A stretch of 64,000 bases of DNA from Babylonia areolata (GCF_041734735.1 NC_134878.1:40186329-40250328), one strand, 5' to 3'. Numbered from the stretch's first letter, positions 1 to 12,139 are shown. The notes: generated from the sequence alone by a model not told the origin. A program made the numbers and translations.

Positions 1-228
1 GGGAGTGGAGGGGGGATTAAGGGAAATAGTTAGGCCCCACTGCTGTTTTGGTTGTCAGTATATCCGTGTGAGTGAGTGAATAAAGTGTGGTATTGTGTAC
101 AAATTCTTGGTGTTGGCTGCATTTAATTGAGCGTGCGAGGATCCGGAGACCCATTTTTTCTTAAATTTTCTTTTATTAGATTGCGCGGGGCCTGTCGGGT
201 TGTAGGTGGGACCGGTCACGTGACAGTA

Positions 229-712
229 CCATACACAGCACGACTGGTTATTGCTCCTCATGGTACCATACACAGCATGGCTGGTTATTGCTCCTCATGG
301 TACCATACACAGGACGACTGGTTATTGCTCCTCATGGTACCACACACAGCATGACTGGTTATTGCTCCTCACGGTACCACACACAGCACGACTGGTTATT
401 GCTCCTCATGGTACCATACACAGCACGGCTGGTTATTGCTCCTCATGGTACCACACACAGCACGACTGGTTATTGCTCCTCATGGTACCATACACAGCAC
501 GGCTGGTTATTGCTCCTCATGGTACCATACACAGCACGGCTGGTTATTGCTCCTCATGGTACCACACACAGCACGACTGGTTATTGCTCCTCATGGTACC
601 ATACACAGCACGGCTGGTTATTGCTCCTCATGGTACCATACACAGCACGGCTGGTTATTGCTCCTCATGGTACCATACACAGCACGGCTGGTTATTGCTC
701 CTCATGGATAAT
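229..712. repeat. 37-bp minisatellite (about 13 units)
   Basis: A unit of the form catggtaccatacacagcac + gactggttattgctcct recurs about 13 times with few substitutions (tac/cac, gac/ggc). Because 37 is not a multiple of 3 and the unit lacks stops in several frames, long overlapping open frames appear; they are repeat artefacts. It lies downstream of laminin exon 12 in gene order, so it is intronic. Confidence 0.95.
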
Positions 713-1223
713 GTAACTCAACATATCAAGCTTTCTGACTGGTGGCTATTGGGACACAACGACTTTAAAATATAAATGCGAAAAATTCTGAAATGACACA
801 CACATATATGTATGTCATGGTCAAATAGGGAGCATCTTTGTTTAGTATACATATGTCACCCGGCACTGAAGAAGTTAAGAGAGACTTATCACCAAGAAAA
901 GAATCTAATACTGCTGTCAAACATGTAAAACATTAACTGACCAAAAGGCCATGTCTCTTACATGGTTTTTCATAAGATCATTTATCTGATTTTTTTTCCA
1001 CCGACACTGAGATACAATTAACTAACACAGGACCCAGACAAATCAGTCACAGAGATACAAAAAAAGAGACAAACAATGAGACTGAAAGTCAGTGTAAGGA
1101 GTAAACGGAACATGGAAGCAGAGAGCTGGACATTTACAGATATTGACAAAATGAGATAAAATTGGTGTGGTAAGGAAAAGGCAGAGAAGATGGCAGCAGT
1201 GATGCCAGACTCAGAGCTCTCAC
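713..1223. other. Intron sequence without recognised features
   Basis: Between the 37-bp array and exon 12 nothing was recognised other than short AT-rich stretches. Confidence 0.6.
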
Positions 1224-1335
1224 CCTCAGCACTGATAACTTGTTCTCGGGCTAGGGAATCGACTTCAGCAGCATCAGTGCCCAATGTGTCTACTGACTCC
1301 TGCAGCTGCTCTGTCTGCACCAGTCCCTGGTTGGC
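1224..1335 (-). CDS. Laminin alpha exon 12: coiled coil
   Basis: A 112-nt exon (gtgttgcag/GCCAAC ... GCTGAGG/gtgaga) encodes ANQGLVQTEQLQESVDTLG then TDAAEVDSLAREQVISAE, a polar heptad-like stretch fitting domain I/II. It starts in phase 0 as exon 11 requires and ends one base into a codon whose remainder lies off the left end. The 44/48-bp minisatellite ends about 20 bases before its acceptor. Confidence 0.8.
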
Positions 1336-1351
1336 CTGCAACACATCAATA

Positions 1352-3130
1352 CTCATGTCCACTCACTGTCATCACTATACATCTCCTTACACAGCCACAG
1401 TCATGTCCACTCACTGTCATCACTATATATCTCCTTACACAGCCACAGTCATGTCCACTCACTGTCATCACTATATATCTCCTTACACAGCTACAGTCAT
1501 ATCCACTCACTGTCATCACTATACATCTCCTTACACAGCCACAGTCATGTCCACTCACTGTCATCACTATACATCTCCTTACACAGCCACAGTCATGTCC
1601 ACTCACTGTCATCACTATATATCACCTTGCACAGCCACAGTCATGTCCACTCACTGTCACCACTATATATCTCCTTACACAACCACAGTCATGTCCACTC
1701 ACTGTCATCACTATCTCCTTACACAGCCACAGTCGTGTCCACTCACTGTCATCACTATCTCCTTACACAGCCACAGTCATGTCCACTCACTGTCATCACT
1801 ATATATCTCCTTACACAACCACAGTCATGTCCACTCACTGTCATCACTATCTCCTTGCACAGCCACAGTCATGTCCACTCACTGTCATCACTATCTCCTT
1901 GCACAGCCACAGTCATGTCCACTCACTGTCATCACTATATATCACCGTGCACAGCCACAGTCATGTCCACTCACTGTCATCACTATATATCTCCTTACAC
2001 AACCACAGTCATGTCCACTCACTGTCATCACTATCTCCTTGCACAGCCACAGTCGTGTCCACTCACTGTCATCACTATCTCCTTGCACAGCCACAGTCAT
2101 GTCCACTCACTGTCATCACTATATATCACCTTGCACAACCACAGTCATGTCCACTCACTGTCATCACTATATATCTCCTTACACAACCACAGTCATGTCG
2201 ACTCACTATCATCACTATAAATCTCCTTACACAGCCACAGTCATGTCCACTCACTGTCATCACTATATATCTCCTTACACAGCCACAGTCATGTCCACTC
2301 ACTGTCATCACTATATATCTCCTTACACAACCACAGTCATGTCCACTCACTATCATCACTATAAATCTCCTTACACAGCCACAGTCATGTCCACTCACTG
2401 TCATCACTATCTCCTTGCACAGCCACAGTCATGTCCACTCACTGTCATCACTATCTCCTTGCACAGCCACAGTCATGTCCACTCATTGTCATCACTATCT
2501 CCTTACACAGCCACAGTCATGTCCACTCATTGTCATCACTATCTCCTTACACAGCCACAGTCATGTCCACTCATTTTCATCACTATCTCCTTACACAGCC
2601 ACAGTCATGTCCACTCACTGTCATCACTATCTCCTTGCACAGCCTCAGTCATGTCCACTGATTGTCATCACTATCTCCTTACACAGCCACAGTCATGTCC
2701 ACTCATTGTCATCACTATACATCTCCTTACACAGCCACAGTCATGTCCACTCACTGTTATCACTATCTCCTTGCACAGCCACAGTCATGTCCACTCACTG
2801 TCATCACCATCTCCTTGCACAGCCACAGTCATGTCCACTCACTGTCATCACTATACATCTCCTTACACAGCCACAGTCATGTCCACTCACTGTCATCACT
2901 ATATATCTCCTTGCACAGCCACAGTCATGTCCACTCACTGTCATCACTATATATCTCCTTACACAGCCACAGTCATGTCCACTCACTGTCATCACTATAC
3001 ATCTCCTTACACAGCCACAGTCATGTCCACTCACTGTCATCACTATCTCCTTGCACAGCCACAGTCATGCTGACCTACTGTAATGAACATCTTACACAGC
3101 CACAGTCATGTCAGCTCACTGTAATCAACA
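1352..3130. repeat. 44/48-bp minisatellite (about 38 units) upstream of exon 12
   Basis: Units read catgtccactcactgtcatc + actatatatctccttacaca + gccacagt (48 bp) or lack one atat (44 bp). About 38 units are present and degenerate near 3.06-3.13 kb. The array fills almost the whole intron side of the exon 12 acceptor and ends about 20 bases before it. Mixed 44- and 48-bp units rotate the frame, giving open frames of up to 627 codons that are not genes. Confidence 0.95.
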
Positions 3131-3588
3131 TCTTACACAATCACACCTGACATTCATCAACTGGCATACAGGACAGAACTAGTGTAAGTTTTTTTGTGCT
3201 TTTGTTAATCCTGAAGTCTCCCTCATATCCAGTGCTTACTGTCATGCTTGGTAGTCCTCAAACCCATCTCCATTTCACTTTTTCTCCTATCATCCTTTCA
3301 GTGAAAAACTGCGACCCCTCTTTGTCTTTCCTCCACAGTTTTCTCAGTCATCATCTGTCTGTTTCCAAAGTTCCTCTTGCCATACACCAGACCATATTTG
3401 CAGTGGAAGGGAGGATTCAAGCCTGTAATATTCAATGGCACATTTCTTGCCTGGATTAGATTTCCTGGAATACCTTAATACCATGCTTCTTCCAAATATA
3501 GATATGCAGTAATGATGTTTCAAGCTCTGACATGAATGGAAACACTGTGATAGCAACTTTCCTCTTATCAAGTGGACAAATGACTGAC
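3131..3588. other. Intron sequence without recognised features
   Basis: No repeat, gene or RNA was recognised between the 44/48-bp array and the donor of exon 11. Confidence 0.6.
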
Positions 3589-3696
3589 CTTGTCCAGAGT
3601 CTCCCTGGCATCACTCTGCACGGAGACCAGTCGCTGTTTGAGGGGGTCCAGCGTGGCCTGCAGCTCATCCCTGTCCATGGTGCTCAGCTCTGATAC
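3589..3696 (-). CDS. Laminin alpha exon 11: coiled coil
   Basis: A 108-nt exon in phase 0 on both sides (gccccag/GTATCAG ... GACAAG/gtcagt) encodes VSELSTMDRDELQATLDPLK then QRLVSVQSDARETLDK. The sequence is glycine-free apart from none, charged and heptad-like, as expected for laminin domain I/II. The acceptor lies only 15 bases from the edge of a 33-bp minisatellite. The preceding intron is about 21.9 kb, so an undetected small exon in it cannot be excluded, although the phases fit without one. Confidence 0.82.
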
Positions 3697-3711
3697 CTGG
3701 GGCTGACAACA

Positions 3712-4098
3712 CCATGGTCATCGTCAGTCAACAACATGACCACACCATGGCCATCATCAGTCAACAACATGACCACACCATGGTCATCGTCAGTCAATAA
3801 TATGACCACACCATGGTCATCATCAGTCAATAACATGACCACACCATGGCCATCATCAGTCAACAACATGACCACACCATGGCCAACATCAGTCAATAAC
3901 ATGACCACACCATGGTCATCATCAGTCAACAACATGACCACACCATGGTCATCGTCAGTCAATAACATGACCACACCATGGTCATCATCAGTCAACAACA
4001 TGACCACACCATGGCCATCATCAGTCAACAACATGACCACACCATGGCCATCATCAGTCAATAATATGACCACACCATGGCCAACATCAGTCAATAGG
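3712..4098. repeat. 33-bp minisatellite (about 12 units) at the exon 11 acceptor
   Basis: The unit gaccacaccatggtcatcat + cagtcaacaacat recurs about 12 times with a 33-bp period. The array begins about 15 bases from the 3' splice site of exon 11. As 33 is divisible by 3 it gives a repeated peptide on both strands (TTPWSSSVNNM on plus), with no sign of being a gene. The same unit resumes at 5.2 kb after a LINE insertion. Confidence 0.95.
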
Positions 4099-4794
4099 GT
4101 GCAGGGGTGCAAACTTGACCAACACAACAAATACAGGTTGGAAAAAGTCATTAGGAAAGCGGGTGGGGTGGTGGGTAAAAGACAAGACACCTTTAGCAAC
4201 ATGTACAATAGAAAATTGACTGAAAACAATTTTGACAGACGAAACACACCCACTACACGATGACATTAATTGTCGACGATTGGACAGAAGTGGCAGGTTC
4301 ATAGCTCCACGCTCAAGAACATCTCGTTACATTAGCTCATTCATTCCTTCAGCTATTCGCGCACACAATCAAAGCAATCAATACACTCACTCATAGGACT
4401 GTGACACAAACCTGCCCCCCCCCCCCCCTCCCTCCCAGAACCACCTGAACTCTACGGTGGGCGAGTGCATGGGCACAGACATTCTGCGTGGGACTGTGTG
4501 GCTGAGCACAGGCAAGCGTTACTTTGTGTGTACGTGCTTGTGATTTAATGGATTTCATGTATCTTTATGTTAGTTTACTGATTTTATTGGCGTGATATGT
4601 GTTGTGAGAGGGTGAGGGCACACAAGCGTTCATGCATGTGTGTGTGTGTGTGTGTGCATGTGTGTGTGTGTGATTGTGTGTGTGCGTGTGTGCATTTTAC
4701 TTATAAACACGATTTATTTGATGGATGTTCTAATACGCTGGATGTTTTTATTTGTTTACATTGTTGTGCAATACATTATTGTCATAACGTGTGA

Positions 4795-4828
<34 letters not shown>

Positions 4829-5203
4829 ATTTTACATTTATATACGATCTATTTATTAGATTTTTTTTAACATTGTTGTACACTACCTTGTCTTTACATG
4901 TATGTGTGTGGGGGTGAGGGTGAGAGTTAAATATTTATATTTTACTTGCTGGATGTTTTCTGTCGGTATACATTGTTGTGCAATACTTTATTGTCTTAAT
5001 GTGTGCGCATGTGTGGGGGTGTATGGGTGTGGGGTTGTTTTAGCCAGCTACTGAGAGTTTATATCTGACTTGTTTTAGTGTATTGTAAACACATGTTCAT
5101 TTTTATGTTGGTGTCCACAACGAGCCTGAGATTACACACATTAATTTCCATGTGGATTAATAATGTTTTTTTGATTTGATTTGATTTTGATTTGATTTTG
5201 ATG
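4095..5203 (+). mobile_element. CR1-like LINE 3' end inserted in the 33-bp minisatellite
   Basis: The left part encodes a C-terminal reverse-transcriptase tail in broken frames: KYRLEKVIRKAGGVVGK, then CRRLDRSGRFIAPRSRTSRY and ISSFIPSAIRAHNQS, the R-F-I/K-S-FIPSAI signature typical of CR1/L2-type ORF2 ends. A 3' region with TG runs follows and closes with tandem ttgatttgatt units, a LINE-type tail. The 33-bp minisatellite lies on both sides, so this is a 5'-truncated insertion into the array. Target duplication cannot be read because the flanks are themselves repeats. Confidence 0.75.
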
Positions 5204-5345
5204 GTTATCATCAGTCAATAACATGACCACACCATGGTTATCATCAGTCAAAAACATGACCACACCATGGTCATCATCAGTCAACAATGTGACCACACCA
5301 TGGCCTGTCTACACCAGTCATCAGAGTGACAACACCAATGTAAAC
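5204..5345. repeat. 33-bp minisatellite, right part
   Basis: Three to four degenerate copies of the 33-bp unit (tggttatcatcagtcaataa...) continue the array interrupted by the LINE end, then decay toward 5.35 kb. Confidence 0.85.
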
Positions 5346-5849
5346 ATCAGTCAACATCAGTAAACAGTGTGACCTAACTGTCATGGTCAAACTCAAAACT
5401 TCCTCAGTAAAAAACCCAAAAAACCCCAGTACTAGTTGAGAGGTTAAGTGACAGAGGGGGTTAAGTGCATATGTAATCAGCTCATCTGACTTGCGCTGTA
5501 GTGTTGTGAGCCATGATTGGTCAGATGTGGGAGCAGAATTAAAATCTCAGGTTTGGTGTGACGCGAATGCCATGAGTTTCTTAGGTTTCAGGCAGCCCAC
5601 TGAGGATGGAGACCAGCGACACCAAGGTTGTGGTAGATACCAATGGGTTCCAGGATATGGGGCCACTGCTGCTGACAGGTGAGGGATCACTTTCAAAATC
5701 AGATTTTGTACCTAAACTAGAAATCTTGACGATTTGGGGAAATGTAATACATGTCTGACTGACTCTCACGAGGATCTTGTCAGCACTTGGGAGAGAACCA
5801 CCATGAACCTTGGCTTCACAGATATCATGGCAGGCACAAAACTTAGATT

Positions 5850-6400
5850 GTTAAAAGACTGGATTAAACAGATACGGCATAGAAATAAGCACCAAAAAGT
5901 CCAAGTTGATTGTCACCACCATCACTGCTGATACCCCTGTCCATAGACCATTAAGCAGCACATTGGCCCATATGATCTGATATCAATAAAGAAAAGAAAA
6001 CTATATTGGTGTGGCCATGTGATAGATTTGGATAAGGCCTTTGACAGATCCCACAGGGAAAACCTACAGCTTATACTCTATGGAATTGGGGCCCCAAAGG
6101 ATAATCCTTGTCATCAAGAGTTTTGACACCAATTTCACATGGAAAGTAGGAAACAGCAAACAGAAAAAAGCTATTTGTAAAGACCGGGGCTTTGACACTG
6201 AACCCACAGACTTCAAACAGTCTGGTGAACAGTTCTTCTTTGTGTGCTACCCCAGTGACTAAAGAGGCCGAAGGAATAGACGATGGAGATAGCTTTAGAA
6301 TACAAGTGTGTGTCACTAGATATAAGAGAGGCAAGGCCTTCAAGACGCTTGTGATATGCACTTCATCCCACAAAGGAAATGTGTTATTAAAAAAATTTTA
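5850..6400 (+). pseudogene. Decayed RTE-type LINE fragments
   Basis: Short recognisable pieces sit in different frames. YGIEISTKKSKLIVTT is the segment after the RT catalytic box, ISIKKRKLYWCGHV resembles the RTE C-terminus, and DLDKAFDRSHREN and NFTWKVGNS are from upstream of the catalytic box. The order is jumbled (C-terminal pieces precede N-terminal ones), so at least two fragments or a rearrangement are present. The piece around 6.20-6.30 kb recurs, diverged, at 6.54-6.65 kb (SGEQFF / SGKQLFS). No intact domain remains. Confidence 0.5.
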
Positions 6401-6784
6401 AAAAAAAGAAAAAAAAGGGAAGTGGATAATCCAGCAAAAAGACAAACAAATGTAGCCTTCAGCTTAGGTATTCATTTTCTGACCAAAACAGATCGCAATA
6501 ACATAAACATGGTATACCATGTTGAATGAAACCTAGATGAAAAATTAGACTTGGAGAAGTCTGGTAAACAGTTGTTCTCTGCGATGCCCCGATGACCCTT
6601 CACAGACTGAAGGGGGGGGGGGGGGGGGGGGGGAAGAAAAAAAGAAGATAGATTGATTTGAATACAAGTCTGTCACTAAGTACAAATTTGGGTAAATCAA
6701 TTCATGAATCTTTTATAAACAGATATTCCAGACTTTGTGACATCTTTAGTAGTGTTGTGGGAGAATACAAATGCACCCTACACA

Positions 6785-6895
6785 AATAGGTCAGACCACA
6801 CAGACTTTACAGTCATGCATCACAGATGTCAGATCATGGATGACAGATCACAAACTCAAACTAAATGATAATAAGACAGAGGCACTTCTCATTCA
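6785..6895 (+). pseudogene. L2/CR1-like RT fragment
   Basis: A short stretch reads LQSCITDVRSWMTDHKLKLN then DNKTEALLIH. The ...I..W M..N.LKLN..KTE.L pattern follows the catalytic box in L2/CR1-type reverse transcriptases. Only this piece is recognisable and it abuts a minus-strand LINE fragment. Confidence 0.6.
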
Positions 6896-7612
6896 CTGTC
6901 ATTGACTCACTTGTGTAACCAAAGTTGCCTCTTTCAGCAGCATTCTGTATCTCTTCACAGAGTACTCCAGTACTCATTTGCACATCGCCTGGCGTTAAAC
7001 TGAACCTTACTCCTGGTGGCCCTGAGGATTTGCAGGTTCTTCTCACTGGGTGACTGTTTGTACTCAGTGAGTGCAGCACGCTTGACCTCAGTAATGGGAG
7101 TCATCTCTGATGATTTGGCCTCAAACCAGTCGTGGGACTTCGCGGTTTTCTTCCCAAAGGTGGCCATAGCAATGCAGTGCATGGTGTCTCATAGCATTTC
7201 CCATCTTTCTGTGGCAGAGTCTCTAGTCTGCAATGCATCGAATTCTCTCTCAAAGGCCTCTGCGAACTGTTCTACATGGTCTGGCAGAGACATCTTGCTG
7301 ACGTCAATGCGAGAGTTCCCTTGTTTCTTTGAGCAGTGGAACTTCTTTGGTTGCAGTCTGATCTTGCAGCATACCAGAGAGTGGTCCGTGTCTGTGCTGT
7401 GGTAAGAGCGAGTGTGGAGAAGGTTTTTGATGGCAGCTCGTCTTACTAGGATCAGATCCAGTTGGTGCCATTGTTTTGAGCACGGGTGCCTCCAGGAGAC
7501 TTTGTGTTGGGGTTTCGTCTTGAAGAAGGAGTTGGCGATGCACAGTTCATGGCAGGTACAAAACTCAAGTAGTCGCTGTCCATTCTCATTCATTTTCCCC
7601 ACTCCAAAGGAA
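6896..7612 (-). pseudogene. LINE endonuclease/linker fragment
   Basis: Minus-strand frames encode the C-terminal half of an apurinic-type endonuclease (KMNENGQRLLEFCTCHELC, WRHPCSKQWHQLDLILVRR, TDHSLVCCKIRLQ) and then the linker before the RT. The layout equals that of the plus-strand LINE at 12-15 kb (NPNGLLLLQTCAEHELLI, WTDHRLVV), but the sequences are clearly diverged, so this is a different family of the same lineage. It is truncated at both ends, with a frameshift between the endonuclease and linker parts near 7.19 kb. The right end abuts the AT-rich satellite. Confidence 0.75.
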
Positions 7613-9560
7613 CCGTGACTTTTAACTGTAGATTTAACAGATTTTACTGACTATATTACATATATTTTACACACTATTAAGAAGCTTTCAGTCTGTGATG
7701 ATATGAACATTCTCCAAACTCCCAATTTTAACAATAATGAATTCTTCTGCATATTTTACACCTTATGTTTTAGTCTGCTACTGTACTAGAATGAAGAGGA
7801 AAGAAAACAAAATTAAAAATATCTTGTTTTTTTATTTCAAATTTCAACAATACATTTTACAGCTATGTTTTGTGTTTTTTTCCAGTTTTAACAATACATT
7901 TTAAAGATCTGGGATTTGGCAACTCTGTTATTTTGGGGAAAAAAGAAGAAACTCCTGTTTTAACAATATATAATTATATTTTGCAGATTTTGCAGTTATG
8001 TTATTAGAAGAAAAACCATTTTAACAACACATTTTAGAGATTGTATAGCAGGCTATGTTATTAAGATTTTTTGGTTTCCAGTTTCCAGTTTTTTTTCTGT
8101 AATTTCTGGTCAGAAGGCAACACTGCATAAGATGTGGTCAGAAAAAGAAAAAGAAAAACCAAAAAGGAAGGAAGGAGGAAAACAGAACAAAAAAGAAAAA
8201 GAAATGAAAAAAACCCACCCACTTTTAACAATAGATTTTACAGGTTTTAGATCCACATTTAAAAAAAAGAAAAGATGAAAAATAAGCTAAATATTTTACT
8301 TTAAAACATCATACAGATTTTACAACTATGTTGTTTAAAAATCTAGTTTTAACTACAAATTTTACAGATTTTACAGACTATACATTTTATGTATTTTACT
8401 GACTTTTATGGACCACCTCCAATTTTTAAACAAACTCCAAATTAAACAATATAGAATTTTACTGCAGATTTTACTGTCCACTAGAAAGAATAGAAAAGAC
8501 AAAAGCAATGAAAAATGTAATTTTTCTTTATTTCAGTTTTAACAATGCCATTTATATCTATGCTTTTTAATTTCAGTTTTATTAATACATTTTGAAAATT
8601 TTACAGTTACGTTGTTTGAGGAAAAAATCTACTTTTAAAACATATTACAAGCTTTACTGCTGCATTGTTAATTTTCTAAATGCCAGTTTTAATAATACAT
8701 ATTACAGATTTTATGGCTATTTTATTGAAAAGATTAATTTCATCTGTGCTTTTTTTAATTTCAGTTAAAAAAAATACAACATTTTGAAGATTTTACAGCT
8801 ATGCTATTTGGAAAAAGTAAGCTGCTTTTAAGACATGTTACAGGTTTACTGCTGTATTGTTAAAAAATATTATGCCAGTTTTAGCAATACATTTTACAGA
8901 TTTTATGGCTCTTTTATTGAAAAGATTCATTCCACTTTTAACTGTAGATTTAACAGATTTTACTGACTATACTACATATATTTTACACACTATTAAGAAG
9001 CTTCCAGTCTGTAACGATATGAACATTCTCCAAACTCCCAATTTTAACAATAATGAATTCTTCTGCATATTTTACACCTTATATTTTAGTCTGCTACTGT
9101 ACTAGAATGAAGAGGAAAGAAAACAAAATTAAAAATATCTTTTTTTTTTAATTTCAAATTTAAACAATACATTTTACAGCTATGTTTTATTGTGTGCTTT
9201 TTCCAGTTTTAACAATACATTTTAAAGATTTGGGATTTGGCAACTCTGTTATTTTAGGAAAAAAAGAACAAACTCCTGTTTTAACAATATATAATCATAT
9301 TTTGCAGTTATTAGAAGAAAAACCATTTTAACAACACATTTTAGAGATTGTATAGCAGGCTATGTTATTAAGATTTTTTGGTTTCCAGTTTCCAGTTTTT
9401 TTCTGTACATTTCACATATTTCAATGCAGATTTTAATCCTTCATAGAATGAAAAGGAAAAAAAATTCAAAACTTGTTTTAGTTCCAAATTTAACAATATA
9501 TTTTAAGATAAAGATTTTACAGCTTTACTATTTTATTTTTAATTTTTTTTTTTTTTTTTT
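7613..9560. repeat. AT-rich satellite built on ttttaacaatacattttacag units, left part
   Basis: The region is made of diverged short units such as ttttaacaatacattttaca and gattttacagctatg, interspersed with A/T runs. A larger period is visible: about 500 bases from 7619 (cttttaactgtagatttaac) recur from about 8936, an offset of about 1.3 kb. Nothing coding was found. The same unit type continues at 19.8-20.75 kb beyond the Tx1-like LINE, suggesting one satellite split by the LINE. Confidence 0.75.
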
Positions 9561-9919
9561 TTTTAGGAGAAATCAGAGGATGTGTTCAAGTTCTGCAAAT
9601 GTGCAGGGCTGTCTCAGCATCCATGGAAGATTTTCGTTTCTTTTTTTCTTTTTTTTCTTTTTTCTTTCTCTCTCTCTTTTTTTCGTTTTTTTTTTCCTTC
9701 TTTTTCTTCCGTCATCATTTTTCTCCTTTCTTTCTGTTATCTTTTTTTTTTTCCCTCTCTCTTCTTTATTTTCATTTCCTTTTTTTCCCCATTTCCTTAT
9801 AACAGATCTTCCCAATGACATTATCCATAGTCTTCAATATCATGCAACACGAAAGAAAAAAAACATGACACACACAATGACCCCGCACACAATTACAGTG
9901 TCTGAAAGAGAAAACTAGG

Positions 9920-10051
9920 CTCTCTCTCTCTCTCTCTCTCTCTCTCTGGAGGCACTATAACTATGCAAGAACAATACGTATATGTTTGATGTGACCACAT
10001 GGTCACTCGTTTTTGTTTTTGTTTTTTTGTTTTGTTTTGTTTTAGTTTTTG

Positions 10052-10098
<47 letters not shown>

Positions 10099-10130
10099 GT
10101 TTTTTGTTTTTGTTTTTGTTTTTAATAATT
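9920..10130. repeat. TC and GT microsatellites with homopurine/pyrimidine tail
   Basis: A (TC)n run occupies about 9920-9947 and a (GT)n run about 10053-10097, with T-rich spacers. They lie at the 3' end of the minus-strand Tx1-like LINE, where tail-like low-complexity DNA is expected. Confidence 0.85.
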
Positions 10131-11362
10131 TTTTTATATTCCTTCCAGATTTCTAATGTGCAGCTCTGTTTCGAATATAAGTTCAAGATTCTTACATTTG
10201 CCGTATTTAAATTTGGAGATAGCAAGCTTGCAACCAATAAGATAATATTTACTTGTTTTCTTTTTGAATTTGATAATATATCAGTTTTAGTTGCACCAAA
10301 TATTGCTATCTTCTCGTTCATTGGGATCCAAGTGTTATACTTAGTAAGTATAAATTGTTTAACGTTGGTCCAGAAAGTGGTGAGCTTGGGACATGCATAG
10401 AATGCATGTTCAATGTAGTCGGTTTCTTGGCACCAATGGCATTTGTTAGTATCTGTAACACCCATTTTTTGTAGCATGATGTTTGTTGGGTAGATGTTGT
10501 GTATGAATTTGAAATGTAATAACCTCAGTCGAGTTTCCTGCGTGCATTCATAGGCTAAGCTGAAATAATCTTGAGTATTGATATCTAATGTTCGTCTCCA
10601 GAATTGCACCGCACAAATTTCATGGTTTTTTTGAAGGGCAAATATTTTCCTGATTTGTTTATTAGACAGGGTGGTTACGTTTCCTTCTTCAGTTGCTATA
10701 TTATACGGAATGTCTTCCTTTAGATTATCATGTGCTAACTGAAGTTTCCACGCACGTGGTAGTGCATTTATGATTGCGTTGTACTCAAATAACAGGTTTG
10801 GCTGAGGACCAATTCTTTCTGAAACTTCTTGGTACGTTAAGAGGTTTCCATTTAGCCATAGGTCTTGCACGACGGAAAAACCCGCTTTGCTCCACTTTAT
10901 GAAGAACAAGGTATTTCCTTTGTATTTTATATGTTTATTGTTCCAAAGAGGTTCCGTTTTTATGTTGTCTGTCAGTCTATTCTTGTTAAAGGACGCTACT
11001 GTTTTTAGCACATCTCTCCAGAAGACTGATTGTACCTTTTCTAAGTGTTTTATTTCTTTTGGAGCGACATTAGTTAAAAGCACAGTGTGCGTTCTCAAAA
11101 GGTGCAATATTTTGTTTTGCAAGGATGCTCCATTGTGCTTTTTCTTCGTTGAGGAATTTTACTGCCCATTTTACCAAGTACATTTGTTGTTGGTGTTCAA
11201 CATTTATCATATTTAGGCCTCCGTGTGCTTTGTTGAGACTCAGAACTCCCTGTTTCACTTTCTCAAATGCTCTTTTATTGTTATATTTTTTCTTCCACAG
11301 GAATCTATACAAGAGAGTATTTATATAGTTTATTGTCTTTTCTGGGATCGATGCTACTTGTA
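10130..11362 (-). pseudogene. Tx1-like LINE ORF2, C-terminal part
   Basis: Beyond the inserted LINE the same protein resumes as VASIPEKTINYINTLLYRFL, KKYNNKRAFEKVKQGVLSL and NMINVEHQQQMYLVKWAVKF, the usual L1-lineage region after the RT. A zinc-binding motif CHWCQETDYIEHAFYAC (C-x2-C-x8-H-x4-C) lies near the end and the protein finishes around LEIWKEYKKIIK. A frameshift near 11.1 kb separates two open stretches. The downstream codons over the GT run are not part of the protein. Confidence 0.8.
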
Positions 11363-12139
11363 GTCAGGTCAGGTCATTAGATCTGCTACTGGTAACCTGT
11401 AATCCAGTACAACCTGTTCAGGGTCGGGTTGCCGACGACTAAACCGGCACTTCCACCGCTCCCTTCTGGGACTGGTGAGGCGGGTGGCTAGACACCCTTA
11501 TGGAGATCCATAAAAGGGCGTCGGCTCAGGAGAGCCACCGACGGCCATCTAGCTCCACTGTGCTGTGTGCATGCCACACGCAGTTGGCCTCCGGGGTGTG
11601 TCTACCCATGTATGCGAAGTCTGGATCCGGCAGAATCTGCGGAAGAAACCTATCGGTTCAACGGAGAGGAAGGCGATTACAGCAACGCACTGTGGAGTGC
11701 AGAGAGCAAGATGAGACACCGAAAGGATATCTTGGTCATCCACTGCATCCGTGCTCATCCTCCAGTCGTCTCGACTTAGTCTTGCCACTGGAAATTGGTG
11801 GACCCGGACGAGAGAGTGAGGTCGACGTTGCGCAACTCCTCTTCACTTTAAACAAACTCATCGCGCAAGTCATCAGTCATCCAAAATGACCTTTCATCCT
11901 TCATCATTTCATCACCCCCAAGTCCTGTGGCGACAGGCGAGCGACGAAACGACAGGTGTGGGTACACTGGCAGTCGCAGCCGCAGACCTGCACGCAGGCG
12001 GCTCAGGCCATAGGGTCGTTCTTCGTCGACAGGAGCAGCGATAGAGCTCGGCAGCCGTCTGAGCGTCTGAGCAGCCCTCTTTAGGAACGCACTGCTCACC
12101 TCCCTGGCATGAGGAAGGGGCTAGAAAAGGTGCCCTAAA

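Noticed and set aside
251-775. Open frames of up to 174 codons at the 37-bp array
   Set aside because: Artefact of the minisatellite, open in several frames at once.
1190-3083. Open frames of 599 and 627 codons
   Set aside because: They are translations of the 44/48-bp minisatellite in rotating frames, with low-complexity SLSSL/HCHHY repeats and no start context; all three frames are equally open.
3684-4263. Repeat protein TTPWSSSVNNM (plus) or LLTDDGHGVVM (minus)
   Set aside because: The unit is 33 bp, so any stop-free frame stays open; frames exist on both strands and run into a LINE end.
5590-5682. Exon-like stretch (plus) bounded by cag and gtgagg
   Set aside because: The reading frame (METSDTKVVVDTNGFQDMG) is short, on the opposite strand to the gene, and adjacent to LINE debris; no partner exon was found.
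9424-9918. Phenylalanine/lysine-rich frames
   Set aside because: T-rich low-complexity DNA at the edge of the satellite and LINE tail.
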